A stretch of 64,000 nucleotides of DNA from Manihot esculenta (taxonomy: Eukaryota > Streptophyta > Magnoliopsida > Malpighiales > Euphorbiaceae), in NCBI RefSeq assembly GCF_001659605.2, contig NC_035176.2, positions 20,337,890 through 20,401,889 on the forward strand, written 5' to 3'. Position 1 is the stretch's first letter; the number at the start of each line of letters is the position of its first letter. Below are positions 44,426 through 55,288 of this stretch, piece by piece. Position numbers and translations under genes: made by a program. The notes under the pieces are model-generated. The model worked only from the letters and a program-made list of their open reading frames with translations, was not told where the DNA came from and did not search any database.

Positions 44426-47400
44426 GCTCCAGCACGGATCTTTACCATGACTCAGCAGGAGGCAAACACATCCAACACCGTGGTGTCAGGTAATCTCATC
44501 ATTGGTTGTTCTGATGTGTATGCATTATTGGACCCTGGTGCATCTCATTCTTTCATTGCTCCGAGGGCCGTTGAGAAGTTGGGATTGATGGTCTCTGGGT
44601 TAAAGTGTCCCCTATGGGTCAGTGGACCCAAGTGTGACCCATCTGTGACAGAGTCAGTCTGCCAGTGTAGTCCAGTTTTTGTGGAGGGAAGATGCCTGTC
44701 CGCCGACCTTGTGGTTCTAGATTTGACAGATTTTGACATCATTCTAGGGATGGATTGGCTATCTACCCATGGTGCTACCTTGGATTGCAGAGACAAGGTA
44801 GTCAGGTTCAGATGTCAGGATGGGTCAGAAGTTATCTTCAGAGGAGATAGGGGGAGTACACCTAGAGGTTTAGTATCAGCCCTTCAGGCTCGTAGGCTGC
44901 TCAGGAGAGGTTGTCAGGGTTTTCTAACTCATGTGAGAGAGCTGGATAGTCATGTCAGAGAGCCCGCCTCAGTGCCAGTGGTCAGAGAGTTCTTAGATGT
45001 TTTCCCAGACGAGCTGCCAGGTTTACCACCTGCTAGGGAAATAGAGTTCGAAATTGAATTGACGCCTGGAACTAGACCGATCTCTATTCCTCCCTACAGG
45101 ATGGCACCAGCAGAATTGAAAGAGTTGAAAGAGCAATTGCAAAAGCTGGTAGATAGGGGTTTCATCTGACCGAGTACCTCACCTTGGGGTGCTCCAGTGC
45201 TATTTATGAGAAAGAAGGATGGATCCCTCAGACTTTGTATCGACTACAGGCAGTTGAACAAGGTCACTACCAAGAACAAGTACCCGTTGCCAAGGATCGA
45301 CGACCTATTCGACCAGCTAGCAGGAGCAGGTTGTTTCTCCAAAATAGATCTGAGATCTGGGTACCATCAGCTGAGGATAAGATAAGAGGACGTGCCGAAG
45401 ACAGCATTCAGGACCAGATATGGGCATTATGAGTTCCTTGTGATGCCGTTCGGGTTAACCAATGCCCCTGTAGCATTCATGGATCTCATGAACAGAGTAT
45501 TTAGCCAATACCTGGATCACTTTGTTATTGTCTTCATAGATGATATCTTAGTGTACTCCAGGAATGCAGAGGAGCATGCCCATCATCTGAGGTTAGTTCT
45601 ACAGACCTTAAGGGAACATGGCTTGTATGCCAAGTTCTCCAAGTGTGAGTTCTGGCTGAGGAGCATCTCCTTCTTGGGGCATGTGGTGTCAGAAAATGGA
45701 ATCGAGGTAGACCCCAAGAAAGTGGAAGCTGTAGCTAACTGGCCTAGACCAACTACAGTGACAGAGATCAAAAGCTTCTTGGGCTTGGCAGGTTACTACA
45801 GGAGGTTCGTTCAGGACTTCTCTAAGATTGCAGCTCCCATGACCAGATTGACCAAGAAGAACCAGAGGTTCGTGTGGACCGACCAGTGTGAAGAGAGCTT
45901 TGAGGAGCTCAAGAAGAGGTTGACTTCAGCACCAGTGTTAGCCCTGCCATCTAGTAATGAAGACTTCTCAGTGTATTGTGATGCGTCCCGTGTGGGACTG
46001 GGTTGTGTGCTAATGCAGAATGAAAGGGTGATTGCTTATGCTTCTAGGCAGCTGAAGAAGCACGAGTTGAATTACCCTACACATGACCTAGAGATGGCAG
46101 CGGTAATCTTTGCACTTAAGATGTGGAGGCATTACCTTTATGGGGTAAAATGTGAGATCTTCACAAATCATAAGAGCCTGCAGTACATCCTGAGTCAGAG
46201 AGATCTGAATTTGAGACAGAGAAGATGGGTAGAACTGCTAAGTGACTACGATTGCAAGATCCAGTACCTTCCGGATAAGGCGAATGTTGTGGCGGACGCC
46301 TTAAGCCGGAAATCACTTGGCAGTTTGTCCCATATTTCAGCAGAGAGGAGGCCAATAGTGAGGGAGCTCTTCGAGCTCATGAATGAAGGTCTACAGTTGG
46401 AGTTGTCTGGTACAGGTGCTTTGATTGCCCAGATGAGAGTGGCACCCGTGTTTCTGGAGCAGGTGGCTCAGAAACAGCATGAGGACCCAGAGTTAGTGAA
46501 GATTGCCAGGACTGTTCAGTCAGGCAAAGATAGTGAGTTCAGATTCGACAGTAAGGGGATCCTCCGCTATGGGAGCAGATTGTGTGTACCAGATGATGTA
46601 GGGCTGAAGGGAGACATTATGAGAGAGGCTCATAATGCCAGATACAGCGTTCACCCTGGAGCCACCAAGATGTATCAAGATCTGAAGAAGGTTTATTGGT
46701 GGCCAGCTATGAAGAGAGAAGTGGCACAGTTTGTGTCAGCCTGCGAAGTATGGCAGAGGGTGAAGCTGGAACATCAGAAGCCGGTTGGAATGCTTAACCC
46801 ACTACCTATTCCAGAGTGAAAATGGGAGAATATAGCTATGGACTTCGTGGTGGGGCTACCGGCGGCGTCCAACAGATTGGACTCCATATGGGTGATTGTG
46901 GACAGACTCACCAAATCTGCTCATTTCATCCCTGTCAAGAGTGGCTATTCTGTGGACAAATTGGCGCAGGTGTATGTTGATGAGATTGTCAGATTGCATG
47001 GGGTTCTTGTTTCAATAGTGTCTGATCGAGGGCCCCAGTTCACCTCCAGGTTTTGGCGGAGTCTGTAGAATGCTATGGGTACCAGGTTGGATTTTAGCAC
47101 TGCTTTCCATCCTCAGACGGACGGACAATCGGAGAGGACCATCCAAACAATAGAAGATATGCTCAGAATATGTGTGCTGAATTTTGGCATTTCTTGGAGG
47201 CAGCATCTACCTTTAGTGGAGTTTGCCTACAATAACAGCCATCATGCCAGCATAAAGATGGCCCCATATGAAGCTTTGTATGGAAGAAAGTGCAGGTCGC
47301 CTGTCTGTTGGGAAGAAGTGGGAGAAAAGGCCTTGACAGGGCCTGAGCTAGTAGAGATCACCAGCAGAGTGGTGCCCATAATTAGAGAAAGGATCAAGAC

Positions 47401-47875
47401 TGCTGCAAGCAGACAGAAGAGTTATGCAGACATCCGCAGAAGGCAAGTAGAGTTTCAGGAGGGGGATTTGGTATTGCTCAAGGTGTCTCCAATGAAAGGG
47501 GTGATTCGGTTCGGGAAGAAAGGTAAGCTAGCTCCACGGTACATCGGACCCTTTGAAGTCTTGCAGAAGATTGGGAATGCATCATACAAGCTGGATTTAC
47601 CTGCTTCAATGGAAAGAATCCATCCGGTTTTCCATGTTTTCATGTTAAGAAAGTTCGTGTCAGATCCGGGCAAGGTTCTTAGTGAGCCTGATATGGAGAT
47701 CCAAGAGGATCTCACCTATGTTGAGCAGCCGGTACGGATCCTAGACACCCAGATCAGAAAGCTAAGGAACAAGGAAATCCCGATGGTGAAAGTCCTTTGG
47801 AATCACCACAACATCGAAGAGTGTACCTGGGAGACACGGGAGTCCGTGCTCCGGCAATATCCTCATCTCTTCTAA
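44426..47875 (+). pseudogene. pol: Element E pol: protease, reverse transcriptase, RNase H, integrase, chromodomain
   Basis: A single frame with stops at 45167 (TGA), 45383 (TAA), 46817 (TGA) and 47066 (TAG). Protease DPGASHSFI (about 44531). Reverse transcriptase [21 protein letters not shown] and the FIDDILVYS box (about 45534). In RNase H, the Asp of the TDHKS motif seen in F is Asn here (AAT, 46166-46168). In integrase, the last Cys of the HHCC zinc site is Trp (TGG, 46751-46753). DDE core: [24 protein letters not shown]. The C-terminus has [26 protein letters not shown] and WETRE, a chromodomain-like region as in Tekay elements. It ends at TAA 47873-47875. Non-functional by several independent lesions. 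Confidence 0.9.
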
Positions 47876-47966
47876 GGTGAGTTTTTATGTGCTTTTGTAT
47901 GAATGTTTATGTTTTATGCTTTGCCATGTGTTCGTTTGGTGAACATTCGGGGACAAATGTTCTTAA

Positions 47967-47977
47967 CGGGGGAAGAA
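47967..47977 (+). promoter_or_regulatory. Polypurine tract, element E
   Basis: CGGGGGAAGAA directly before the 3' LTR, the expected plus-strand primer site. Confidence 0.7.
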
Positions 47978-50267
47978 TGTAATACCCGGCTAGACTCGGG
48001 TATCGGAATTCCTACCGTCCGGTGGAATCTCGGATGTCGAAAACCTCTAGAAGGGTAAAAGCATGTTTTCATAAATGTTTTAATGTATTTTATGGTTTTA
48101 AGCAAAAAGGAAATTGAGTTTTAAAAGAAAAAGACCAAGGAGACATTTCCAGGTTCGGCCGCCGAACCTCAAGTTCGGCCGCCGAACGTGGGATGGTTTA
48201 GGGGGACAAGTTAGGCTTCCGAAAATTTTAAAGGTTCGGCCGCCGAACTTGCATGAGTTTTGGAAGCACTTTAGGCTGCCGAAAGGTGGTCTGCCAGCCC
48301 CTATATAAGAGCTCCATGGCCGAAACGGGCGAGTTTTCTCCCCATTTTCGGCCACGGTGAGTTCTTGCTCTCCCATGGTTCATTTTAGATGCTTTTCCTT
48401 CAATCTTTCATGTTTTAACAAGCTTTATGTTGATTTGAAGATATTTAAACAAAAGAGCGAGTTTTGGAAGCTTGGAGACCAAAGAGTTGAGATCTCTCCC
48501 ATCTCCAAGTTGGATCATCTCTCCTCTCGTTCTTCAAGAGGTAAGAGTAGATCTATAGTTCCTTTAATGTTTTAAGTAAGTTTTATGAAGTTTATGGGGT
48601 AGAAATGCATGTATAGGTTATGTTGAGTTTATGGGTTTACTTTGTGTTTATGAGCAATGTGTGATGGATATGCATGTTTGATGTGTTTTAGATGGGGTTT
48701 AGGATAGTTTGAAGCCCCTAGGAGCTTGTATGCTTGAGTATGCATATTGTAGAATAGGAAAATGCATGTTTGAATGAGTTGGGAGGCGTTTATGCATGTT
48801 GAGCTGAGTTTCTGCCCTTCAGGAGAAACTCAGGTTCGACAGCCGAAGGTTCTTTCGGTCGCCGAACCTGCCTTTGGTAGCATGTATCGGCTGCTGAACC
48901 CTGCCCCCGAAAGAGGACTTTCGGCTCTGGAAGGGAGTTTCGGCCGCCGAAGGTGCCGCCGAACATGCATGAGTTTCGTCTCTGGAGGGAACCTTCGGCC
49001 GTCGAAAGTGCCACCGAAGGTGCATGACTTTCGGCTCTGGAGGGCCTTTCGGCCGCTGAACCTGCCGCCGAAAGTGCCCTGTTCAACCCTCCTTTGCATG
49101 ATTTTTATGATTGTTTTAAGGTGTTTTAGGGGGGTTTTTGGGGAGTATTTTAGAGTCATGTTCTTGGATGTTTGGTCCTTCGTTTGAGTCCACCTGTATA
49201 GGTTCGGACCCGAGGAACCGAGGACCCCAGCAGTGAGTTCAGCTGCTTTTGAGTCTGTTAGAGCTTCAGCCAGAGGTGAGTGGAATATCTTATTTCATTT
49301 CAAAGTAAATAAATAAATTGTGAGCATGATACACGCATAATGAATACCATGAGATATACTAGGGTGCTTGCATTAGAATTCACGAATATGCTGCATTGCA
49401 TAATATGTTGTTGATGTGGATGAATGTTGGATGATCCTTTAGCCGCACTACGTTATGATATGATGTGATACGGTACGGAAGACCAGTGAGGCCCATTCTA
49501 CGCCCCTGGCACCATGTAAGAGAAAGACTAGTGAGGCCCATTCTATGCCCCTGGTATATTGGAATGTTATGTTATAAATGTAATGTAAGAGAAAGACCAG
49601 TGAGGCCCAGTCTACGCCCCTGGCACTATTGGAATGCGTAGTGGGCTATTGGTGACAAGTTCATCCTTGATGTGAATTGTTTGTGATATGTTGCATTTCA
49701 TAAAAGCATGAAATTTAAATTGAATGTTTAATTATTCTGCTCACTGGGCTTTATAGCTCACCCCTCTCCCTTAACCCCTAGGTTTGCAGGTACAGGGTAG
49801 ACCAGGAGGTCAGCAGGAGTAGAGTTTTGTTTTATGTAATAGCTAGCTGTGGACATGAATATGTTGTAATGTAAAAGTATGATATAGAAATGTTATGTAA
49901 TGATGCTTATGGAAGTTTAGAGTTGTGCTTGACCATAGTATGTGTTAATCCCTTTCTAGTACATGATCTTAATGTTTAATGATGATTATTGTAAACCAAA
50001 CTCAATACATGTTATGTTACCCCATTGGGGCTTTGATGAGACTCCATAGAGGGGTTAATGTTTATGATTATGTTTATGTATAGTGCATGCACAGGTTGAG
50101 TTTGGTGAATGAATGAAAGAAAAGTTCAAAATTTTTATGTATGTTGTTGATCATGTATGGGATTAAACAGGTTCACAGGATGAATGTTTAGCTTGCTATG
50201 GGTCCCGGCGACCTTAAGCCGATCTGGATCCTAGTGCCGGTAGCGGTCTGATTTTCGGGTCGTTACA
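47978..50267 (+). repeat. Element E 3' LTR
   Basis: 2290 bp; carries the 90 bp missing from the left copy, TATA at 48302-48309 and minisatellite at 49481-49627. It ends TTACA before the duplicated GGTAG. Confidence 0.95.
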
Positions 50268-50272
50268 GGTAG

Positions 50273-50665
50273 TAGATGAATCAAACCTGTTTTGAGCTCA
50301 AAGGGGACTGTCAGAGGCGGATAGGTGATGTAGAGACGTGCTTGATCACCTATAGGAGCTGCCAACTCTCTCAGTGTTCTTTCTTTTGGCATTGGTCGCC
50401 TCATTGCTGGATTTTCTTGTATTAATTCATCATGGACAGCAGGTTCAGCATGGGCAGCAGGTTGAGCATTGACTTCAGCCATCTCTACAGCTGTTTGGTG
50501 AAGTTCAGAAGGTATTGCTTTAGCTCCTACGATGGTGGGCTCTTCAGAGGTAGGATCAGTTTGAGTTGTCTCCCAAAGTTGGGTTGCTTATTTCCCTAAT
50601 CACTTGATTGTGCACTCAATTTTTGGATCGTAAGGCAGAGTTTTCTTGAGTCTAGATCTAGTCAT
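50273..50665 (-). pseudogene. gag: Element D gag, 5' part
   Basis: Starts at the ATG at 50665-50663 (MTRSRLKKTLPYDPKIE), 28 bp inside the primer site. Two early stops follow (after ECTIK and LGK), then an open stretch with PMPKERTLRELAAPIGDQA and PPLTVPFELKTGLIHLLP, where E is inserted. The remaining gag resumes at 40429. Confidence 0.88.
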
Positions 50666-50693
50666 GAAAGAAAAATAAATCAGTTGAATCAAC

Positions 50694-50711
50694 TCCCCGG
50701 CAACAGCGCCA
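50694..50711 (-). promoter_or_regulatory. Primer binding site (tRNA-Asp type), element D
   Basis: Minus strand TGGCGCTGTTGCCGGGGA, one change from the perfect tRNA-Asp complement in B, 5 bp from the LTR. Confidence 0.87.
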
Positions 50712-50716
50712 ATTTT

Positions 50717-51910
50717 TGACTGTGCGGTTGTCGAAACCGGTCAAAAATAACCTTTTTAGTTATCAATAATTTTACAACTGTAGATAGTGGCAAAATGATC
50801 GAATCCACAGGGAATTGATACTTACCTATTTTTCTTATCAAGACCAAGAAAATAAACTGAAAGTAAAATAAAAATAAACTGCAAGTAAAGTAAAAAAGGG
50901 GGTTTTGAGATTGATTCAATTAAACTAAGACTGAAAGCAATAAAGTAAAGCGAATAATTAAAGTAAAGGAATTCAAATATGAGAAAAGCTCTAGTTGAAG
51001 AATTGGATCCGCTTCAGTTGTTGGGATTGATCATTAATACTTAGGTTCCTTTGTTTGATTCAATAAATTAGTTATGGAGATGGAAGACGCTTCTCACCGC
51101 CATATCTCTCCTTAAGCATAAATCAATTAGGGAACGTCCTCTAATTAATTACTAATTAACAAGTTGCCAAGGAATGTCCTTGGGCGTTTGGCATCTAATA
51201 ACTTTCAATTGCATTAAGAAATAGAGAGACCTAATTCTAGCTACCCAAATGCATGGTGATATCGCTAGATCATGCAATTTCCTTAGTTTTTACACCAAGA
51301 GTTACTTGTGTTTGAACAATCCAAACAATTACGGACTTAAAACTATCCAAACTAACAAATTATTACCTTGCAATCAAGAATCAATTGGCCATATTGATCA
51401 AAATAACAAAGCAACAATGGAATTAAGCATGAGATTGCATGAATATTGAAAAACAAAAGTTAAACAATGTGTGTTCAGATCTCCCAATCCATAAAACAAC
51501 TAAAGTATCAACCAATCTTCAACTAGAAAAAAAAGGTTTCATCCACTCATGGCTGAAACAAAACCAAAAATAAAGAAAGAGATGAAGAAGAGATGTGGTC
51601 ACTTGCAATCCTGTATGTGTGTCCAAGGGAAAGTAGAAAAAGCATGGGAGGCTCCTTATGTGTCTTTTTATAGTTGAAAGTGTTGCCCTAGGTCTCCTTG
51701 ATGCCCTTGCCACCCAAGTGTGCATTAATGAGGTGGAGCCTCCTTTTGAATTTTGAATTTTGAATGTGCAAGACTTGGGAGGCAAGTATGTCTTCTTTGG
51801 CTTCCTTAACAATTTGAAATTTGAATTTCAAATTTTGAATGTGCATCTTCTTGAGATTTGGCTTCCTCAATAAGGAAAGAGATTCTTGAAGATTTGAAAT
51901 TTGAATTTCA
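50717..51910 (-). repeat. Element D 5' LTR, truncated
   Basis: About 1.19 kb matching the 3' LTR of D up to GAATTTCA at 51910. The remaining 0.3 kb (the LTR start on the minus strand) is replaced by G-type internal sequence. Loss of U3 sequence would leave this copy without its normal upstream end. Confidence 0.88.
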
Positions 51911-53125
51911 GTTTGCCAAAAAAAAAAGTTTTTTTAGTTCTGTGAGGCTTTGAAAAAAAGAGTAAAGAAAAAAATCATTTTAGTAGAGGAGAGATGTTAA
52001 AGTTTAGTACTTCACTTGCGAAATTTCAGATTGAATTCAAATATTTCATAAAAATCATAGAGAAAGCCATCTAGAAAGTGAATGAACAAACCACCTATAA
52101 CGATGTAGATCGATTTGAAAATAATAAAGAAGGTGATTCTGAATCTATACATTGTCATATGGAAAAAAGCCAAGAAGATGTGACTGAAAACAGTTTGGTA
52201 GATCAATTCCAAGAATCCAAGTTGACATTGCAATTGTTGAAAAGCACAACTAATATGAAGATGATTTCAAGACACTGAAATTGAGCAAAATTTTATCTAA
52301 GCCTCATTCGTTGTCAAGTTGTGTGGCAGAGTTTTTGATCACATGTTTGTTTTGAGTTCCACATTATTTGGTATCAGAGCATGGGGATAGATAAATTTTT
52401 ATTTATCTATACTTATCTGTTTCATAAGTTTTATTTTTATTTTTGTTTAATTTTAATTTTATATTAACCAACCAAATGTGATTAGAAATATAGATAATCA
52501 AGTAATTCCAGTTAGAGAATGCCACAAGAACTTCTTGAAATATTAACTAAGTATGGAGAAAATCCATATTAGAATGCCACAATGTTGAAACTTGATAAGT
52601 TGCTAAACAATGAAGAAAATCTAAAATATTATTTATAACATCATCTCCCTTTATTAAATTTGTGGCTGTCACCTTAAGAATGTTTTTATAACCTCTGAAA
52701 CCCTAATTGTAGTGGAGGAAGGTGTAATTACAATATAAGAAGAGTATCTAGACCAATAATCAAATCTAGATTACGTTAAAAATCATTTCCTAAATTATCT
52801 TGGAGAAATCTCCTTCCTAAATTGGTTTCAGGAATTTGGCTTCTAATTTAGGCCAAATTAATTTAAAATAAATCCAACAAAATACTAAGATATAAAAATA
52901 AAAAAATTGACCTAAGTGCAATTCGGCCATACATGCATTACGCGATTTGAAATTGTGTTGCGCGTTTACATATATTGAAGAGAGTGTGGCTTGTTTTTTC
53001 ATTATCCATGCTTACAAAATATAGTTTTTATCTCATAAACCTTGAATTAAGCGATGGTAATTTGATTTGTCATGATTTGAAGTTTTTCATATTAAATTTT
53101 TGAAGAGTGTGAAAATTTCAATGCA
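51911..53125. repeat. Rearranged fragments of element G type
   Basis: 51911-52300 resembles G's interior on the plus strand (AGAGTAAAGAAAAAAATCAT, GAGATGTTAAAGTTTAGTAC). About 52306-52460 is an LTR 3' end with a canonical TGGTATCAGAGC site (52369-52380) and the start of an interior. About 52465-53095 is a G-type LTR in reverse orientation (AGAATGCCACAA, TTGATAAGTTGCTAAACAATG, GTCATGATTTGAAG). The pieces are out of order, so this is a recombined remnant. The short frame at 52078-52278 has no recognisable domain. Confidence 0.6.
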
Positions 53126-53130
53126 CAATT

Positions 53131-55210
53131 TGTAACGACCCCAAAAAGGACCGTCACCGGCGCTAGGATTCAGGTCGGCTTAAGGCCGCCAGAACCCGTA
53201 GCAAGCCTGCTATACTCTCTGTGTACCTGTCACACTCATACATGATCATACATTTTATGTGAAAATAAAACTCTTTTCTGAACCAAGGCTTAACCTGTGC
53301 ATGCACTATCTCTGTACTCTGTACTCCTGTACTCTGTACTCTGTATCCCTGACTAGAGCTTGCTCTAGATGGGTTAACTCATACCTGTTAAGCCTGGTTT
53401 TCACATACAGAAAAACATATATACAGATACAGATCATGTACAAAACATATACATCACTAGGTCAAGCAACAACTATTACATCTCTTTAATATTACATGTC
53501 CACTCTAAGCTATTACAGATCTCTTTACTCTTCCTGTACTCTGCTGGACTGTCCCTGTACACTGTACACTGAACCTGCAAAACTGGGGTTAAGGGAGTGG
53601 GATGAGCTCTATAGCCCAGTGAGTAGAACAGTAAAACATCTCAGTAAAATATGATCTCATGGAATGCACCATATCACAGACAAGCCACATCAAGAGTAAA
53701 CCTGTCACCACATAGTCCCAGTAACTCTGTGCCAGGGCGTAGAATCGAGCACCTGGTCTTCCTGTCATATATGTATATGTGTATATAACACCTGTAAACT
53801 TACCATTGCCAGGGCGTAGTCAAAGGCTCCTGGACTTTGCTATATACCTGCCAGGGCGTAGTCAAAGGCTCCTGGTCTTTGCTATACGTGCCAGGGCGTA
53901 GTCAAAGGCTCCTGGTCTTCCTGTCTGTGACTATGGGATCATTCAGCATTTACCCACATCAACAAATAACAATGCAATGCAACATATTCGTGGATACTAA
54001 TGCAATCAACTTATGGCATAATCATGATGCATGAGATATGCTAAAACATGTCTTTGATCAAGTCAAAAAGCATTAAGTTTAGTTCCACTCACCTCTGGCT
54101 ATCTGAACTGACTGACTCTGCAGGCTCTGAAAACTCTGGAGCAGTACTCACTGCTGCTCTCTCTGGTTCCTCTGCTCTGTGCCTACACAGATAGACTCAA
54201 ATGAGGGACCAAACATATTCGGACATACCGCTAAACATCTCCCCTTAAAACCCCTTAAAACACCTTAGACCAAACATAAAAAACATGCAAAGGAAGGCTG
54301 GACAGGGCACTTTCGGGGGCACCTTCGGCGGCCGAATGTCCCTTCCAGAGACGAAAGTCAGGCATGTTCGGCGGCCTAACTTGGACTTTCGGGGGCCGAA
54401 CCTGAGTTCATCCAGAACTCAGTTTCGTGCACAAGGACGCCTGCCAATCCCTCCATCACCTGCTCAGACCTCAACACATGCATTTAACCCTTCTAAAACA
54501 TGCATAAACACTTCAATAAGCATAAAGGAGCTTCAAATAAATTAAACTCCAACAAACAACACACAACAACCATACACAAAGCATAGGATCCATACACCCT
54601 AATATGGACAACTTATGCATACTCAAGCACAACTCCCCTTTCCCATCATCAAACTCATTTAAAACATAATAAAAACAAAGGATTCACTCTTACCCTTTGA
54701 AGAACAAAGGCTGGCGTGACCCCAAACTTGAAGAAATGAAGATTCAAGCTTCACAAGTTCTCAAACTCCACCATAAACTTATTTTTCTTTGAAAGATTTG
54801 ATTAGAAACTCAAGAAAATCACCAAGGGGAAACATGTGCTTGTTCCTGACCCAAAGGAGAGCTTAAGCACCTCCATAGTCGGTCATATCCACTTAAAAAA
54901 AGTGAACCACCGCTTCACGTTCGGTGGCCAAAGCTACATGTAACACCTCATCACGTTCGGGGGCCGAACATTGAGTTTAGGGGGCCGAACATGAGCTACT
55001 TTAGGCGGCCGAACTTACACTTTAGGGGGCCGAAAGTGGCAAAACTTTCCTTAGCCTTGTTTCTTCAAACCTTATTCCTTTGCTAAAACAAAAGCTTAAA
55101 ACAGCTAAAAACATTTTAGAAAACCTCCACTCTCCCTTCAGGGATGCTCTGACATCCTCGATTCCACCGAACGATAGGAATTCTGATGTCTGAACATGCC
55201 GGGTATTACA
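53131..55210 (-). repeat. Element F 3' LTR
   Basis: 2080 bp; minus strand reads TGTAATACCCGGCATG to GGGGTCGTTACA. It contains TTCGG(C/G)GGCCGAA-type palindromes at about 54315-54410 and 54918-55037, and a four-unit array at 53730-53920. I see no clear TATA box where E has one. Confidence 0.96.
53730..53920 (-). repeat. LTR minisatellite of element F (four units)
   Basis: Units of GCCAGGGCGTAGTCAAAGGC plus TCCTGGTCTT, the first unit variant (AGAATCGAGC). The copy in the other LTR is at 61054-61244. The repeat core is homologous to E's array but unit number and spacer differ. Confidence 0.8.
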
Positions 55211-55223
55211 TTCTCCCCTCCTT
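55211..55223 (-). promoter_or_regulatory. Polypurine tract, element F
   Basis: Minus strand AAGGAGGGGAGAA directly beside the 3' LTR. Confidence 0.75.
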
Positions 55224-55288
55224 AAGAACATTTGTCCTCGGATGTTCCTAAAACACACAATAAAAACATGAAACGGAGAAAACTAACC

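Larger units (their letters stand above)
40435..50267 (+). mobile_element. Element E: Tekay-type chromovirus (Ty3/Gypsy), degenerate, nested in D
   Basis: 9833 bp, LTRs 40435-42634 and 47978-50267, starting TGTAATACCCGGC and ending GGGTCGTTACA. A 5-bp duplication GGTAG lies at 40430-40434 and 50268-50272. It has an initiator tRNA-Met primer site, a gag-pol frame ending in a chromodomain-like C-terminus, and a purine tract before the 3' LTR. I count about 60 LTR differences by eye (about 3%), plus a 90-bp gap in the left LTR. Gag-pol carries one frameshift and five stops. It is in the same family as F. Confidence 0.95.
35484..51910 (-). mobile_element. Element D: A-family Athila-type retrotransposon, defective, host of chromovirus E
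   Basis: Minus-strand element: 3' LTR 35484-36993, interior 36994-50716, 5' LTR 50717-51910 (truncated by about 0.3 kb). E splits gag at 40435-50267. It carries a tRNA-Asp primer site and gag and protease homology close to A, but reverse transcriptase, RNase H and nearly all integrase are deleted. The outer duplication cannot be confirmed because the right end is lost; ACGAG (35479-35483) is the left flank. Excluding E, about 6.6 kb remain. Confidence 0.9.

Noticed and set aside
35484..51910. Treating the A/D inverted pair as one giant composite transposon
   Set aside because: Each has its own LTR pair and separate flanks; they are independent insertions of one family.
55211..55288. Short minus-strand frame 55022-55258 across the F LTR boundary
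   Set aside because: It straddles the LTR and the sequence after gag-pol; the LTR part recurs at 62346-62537, so it is not a gene.
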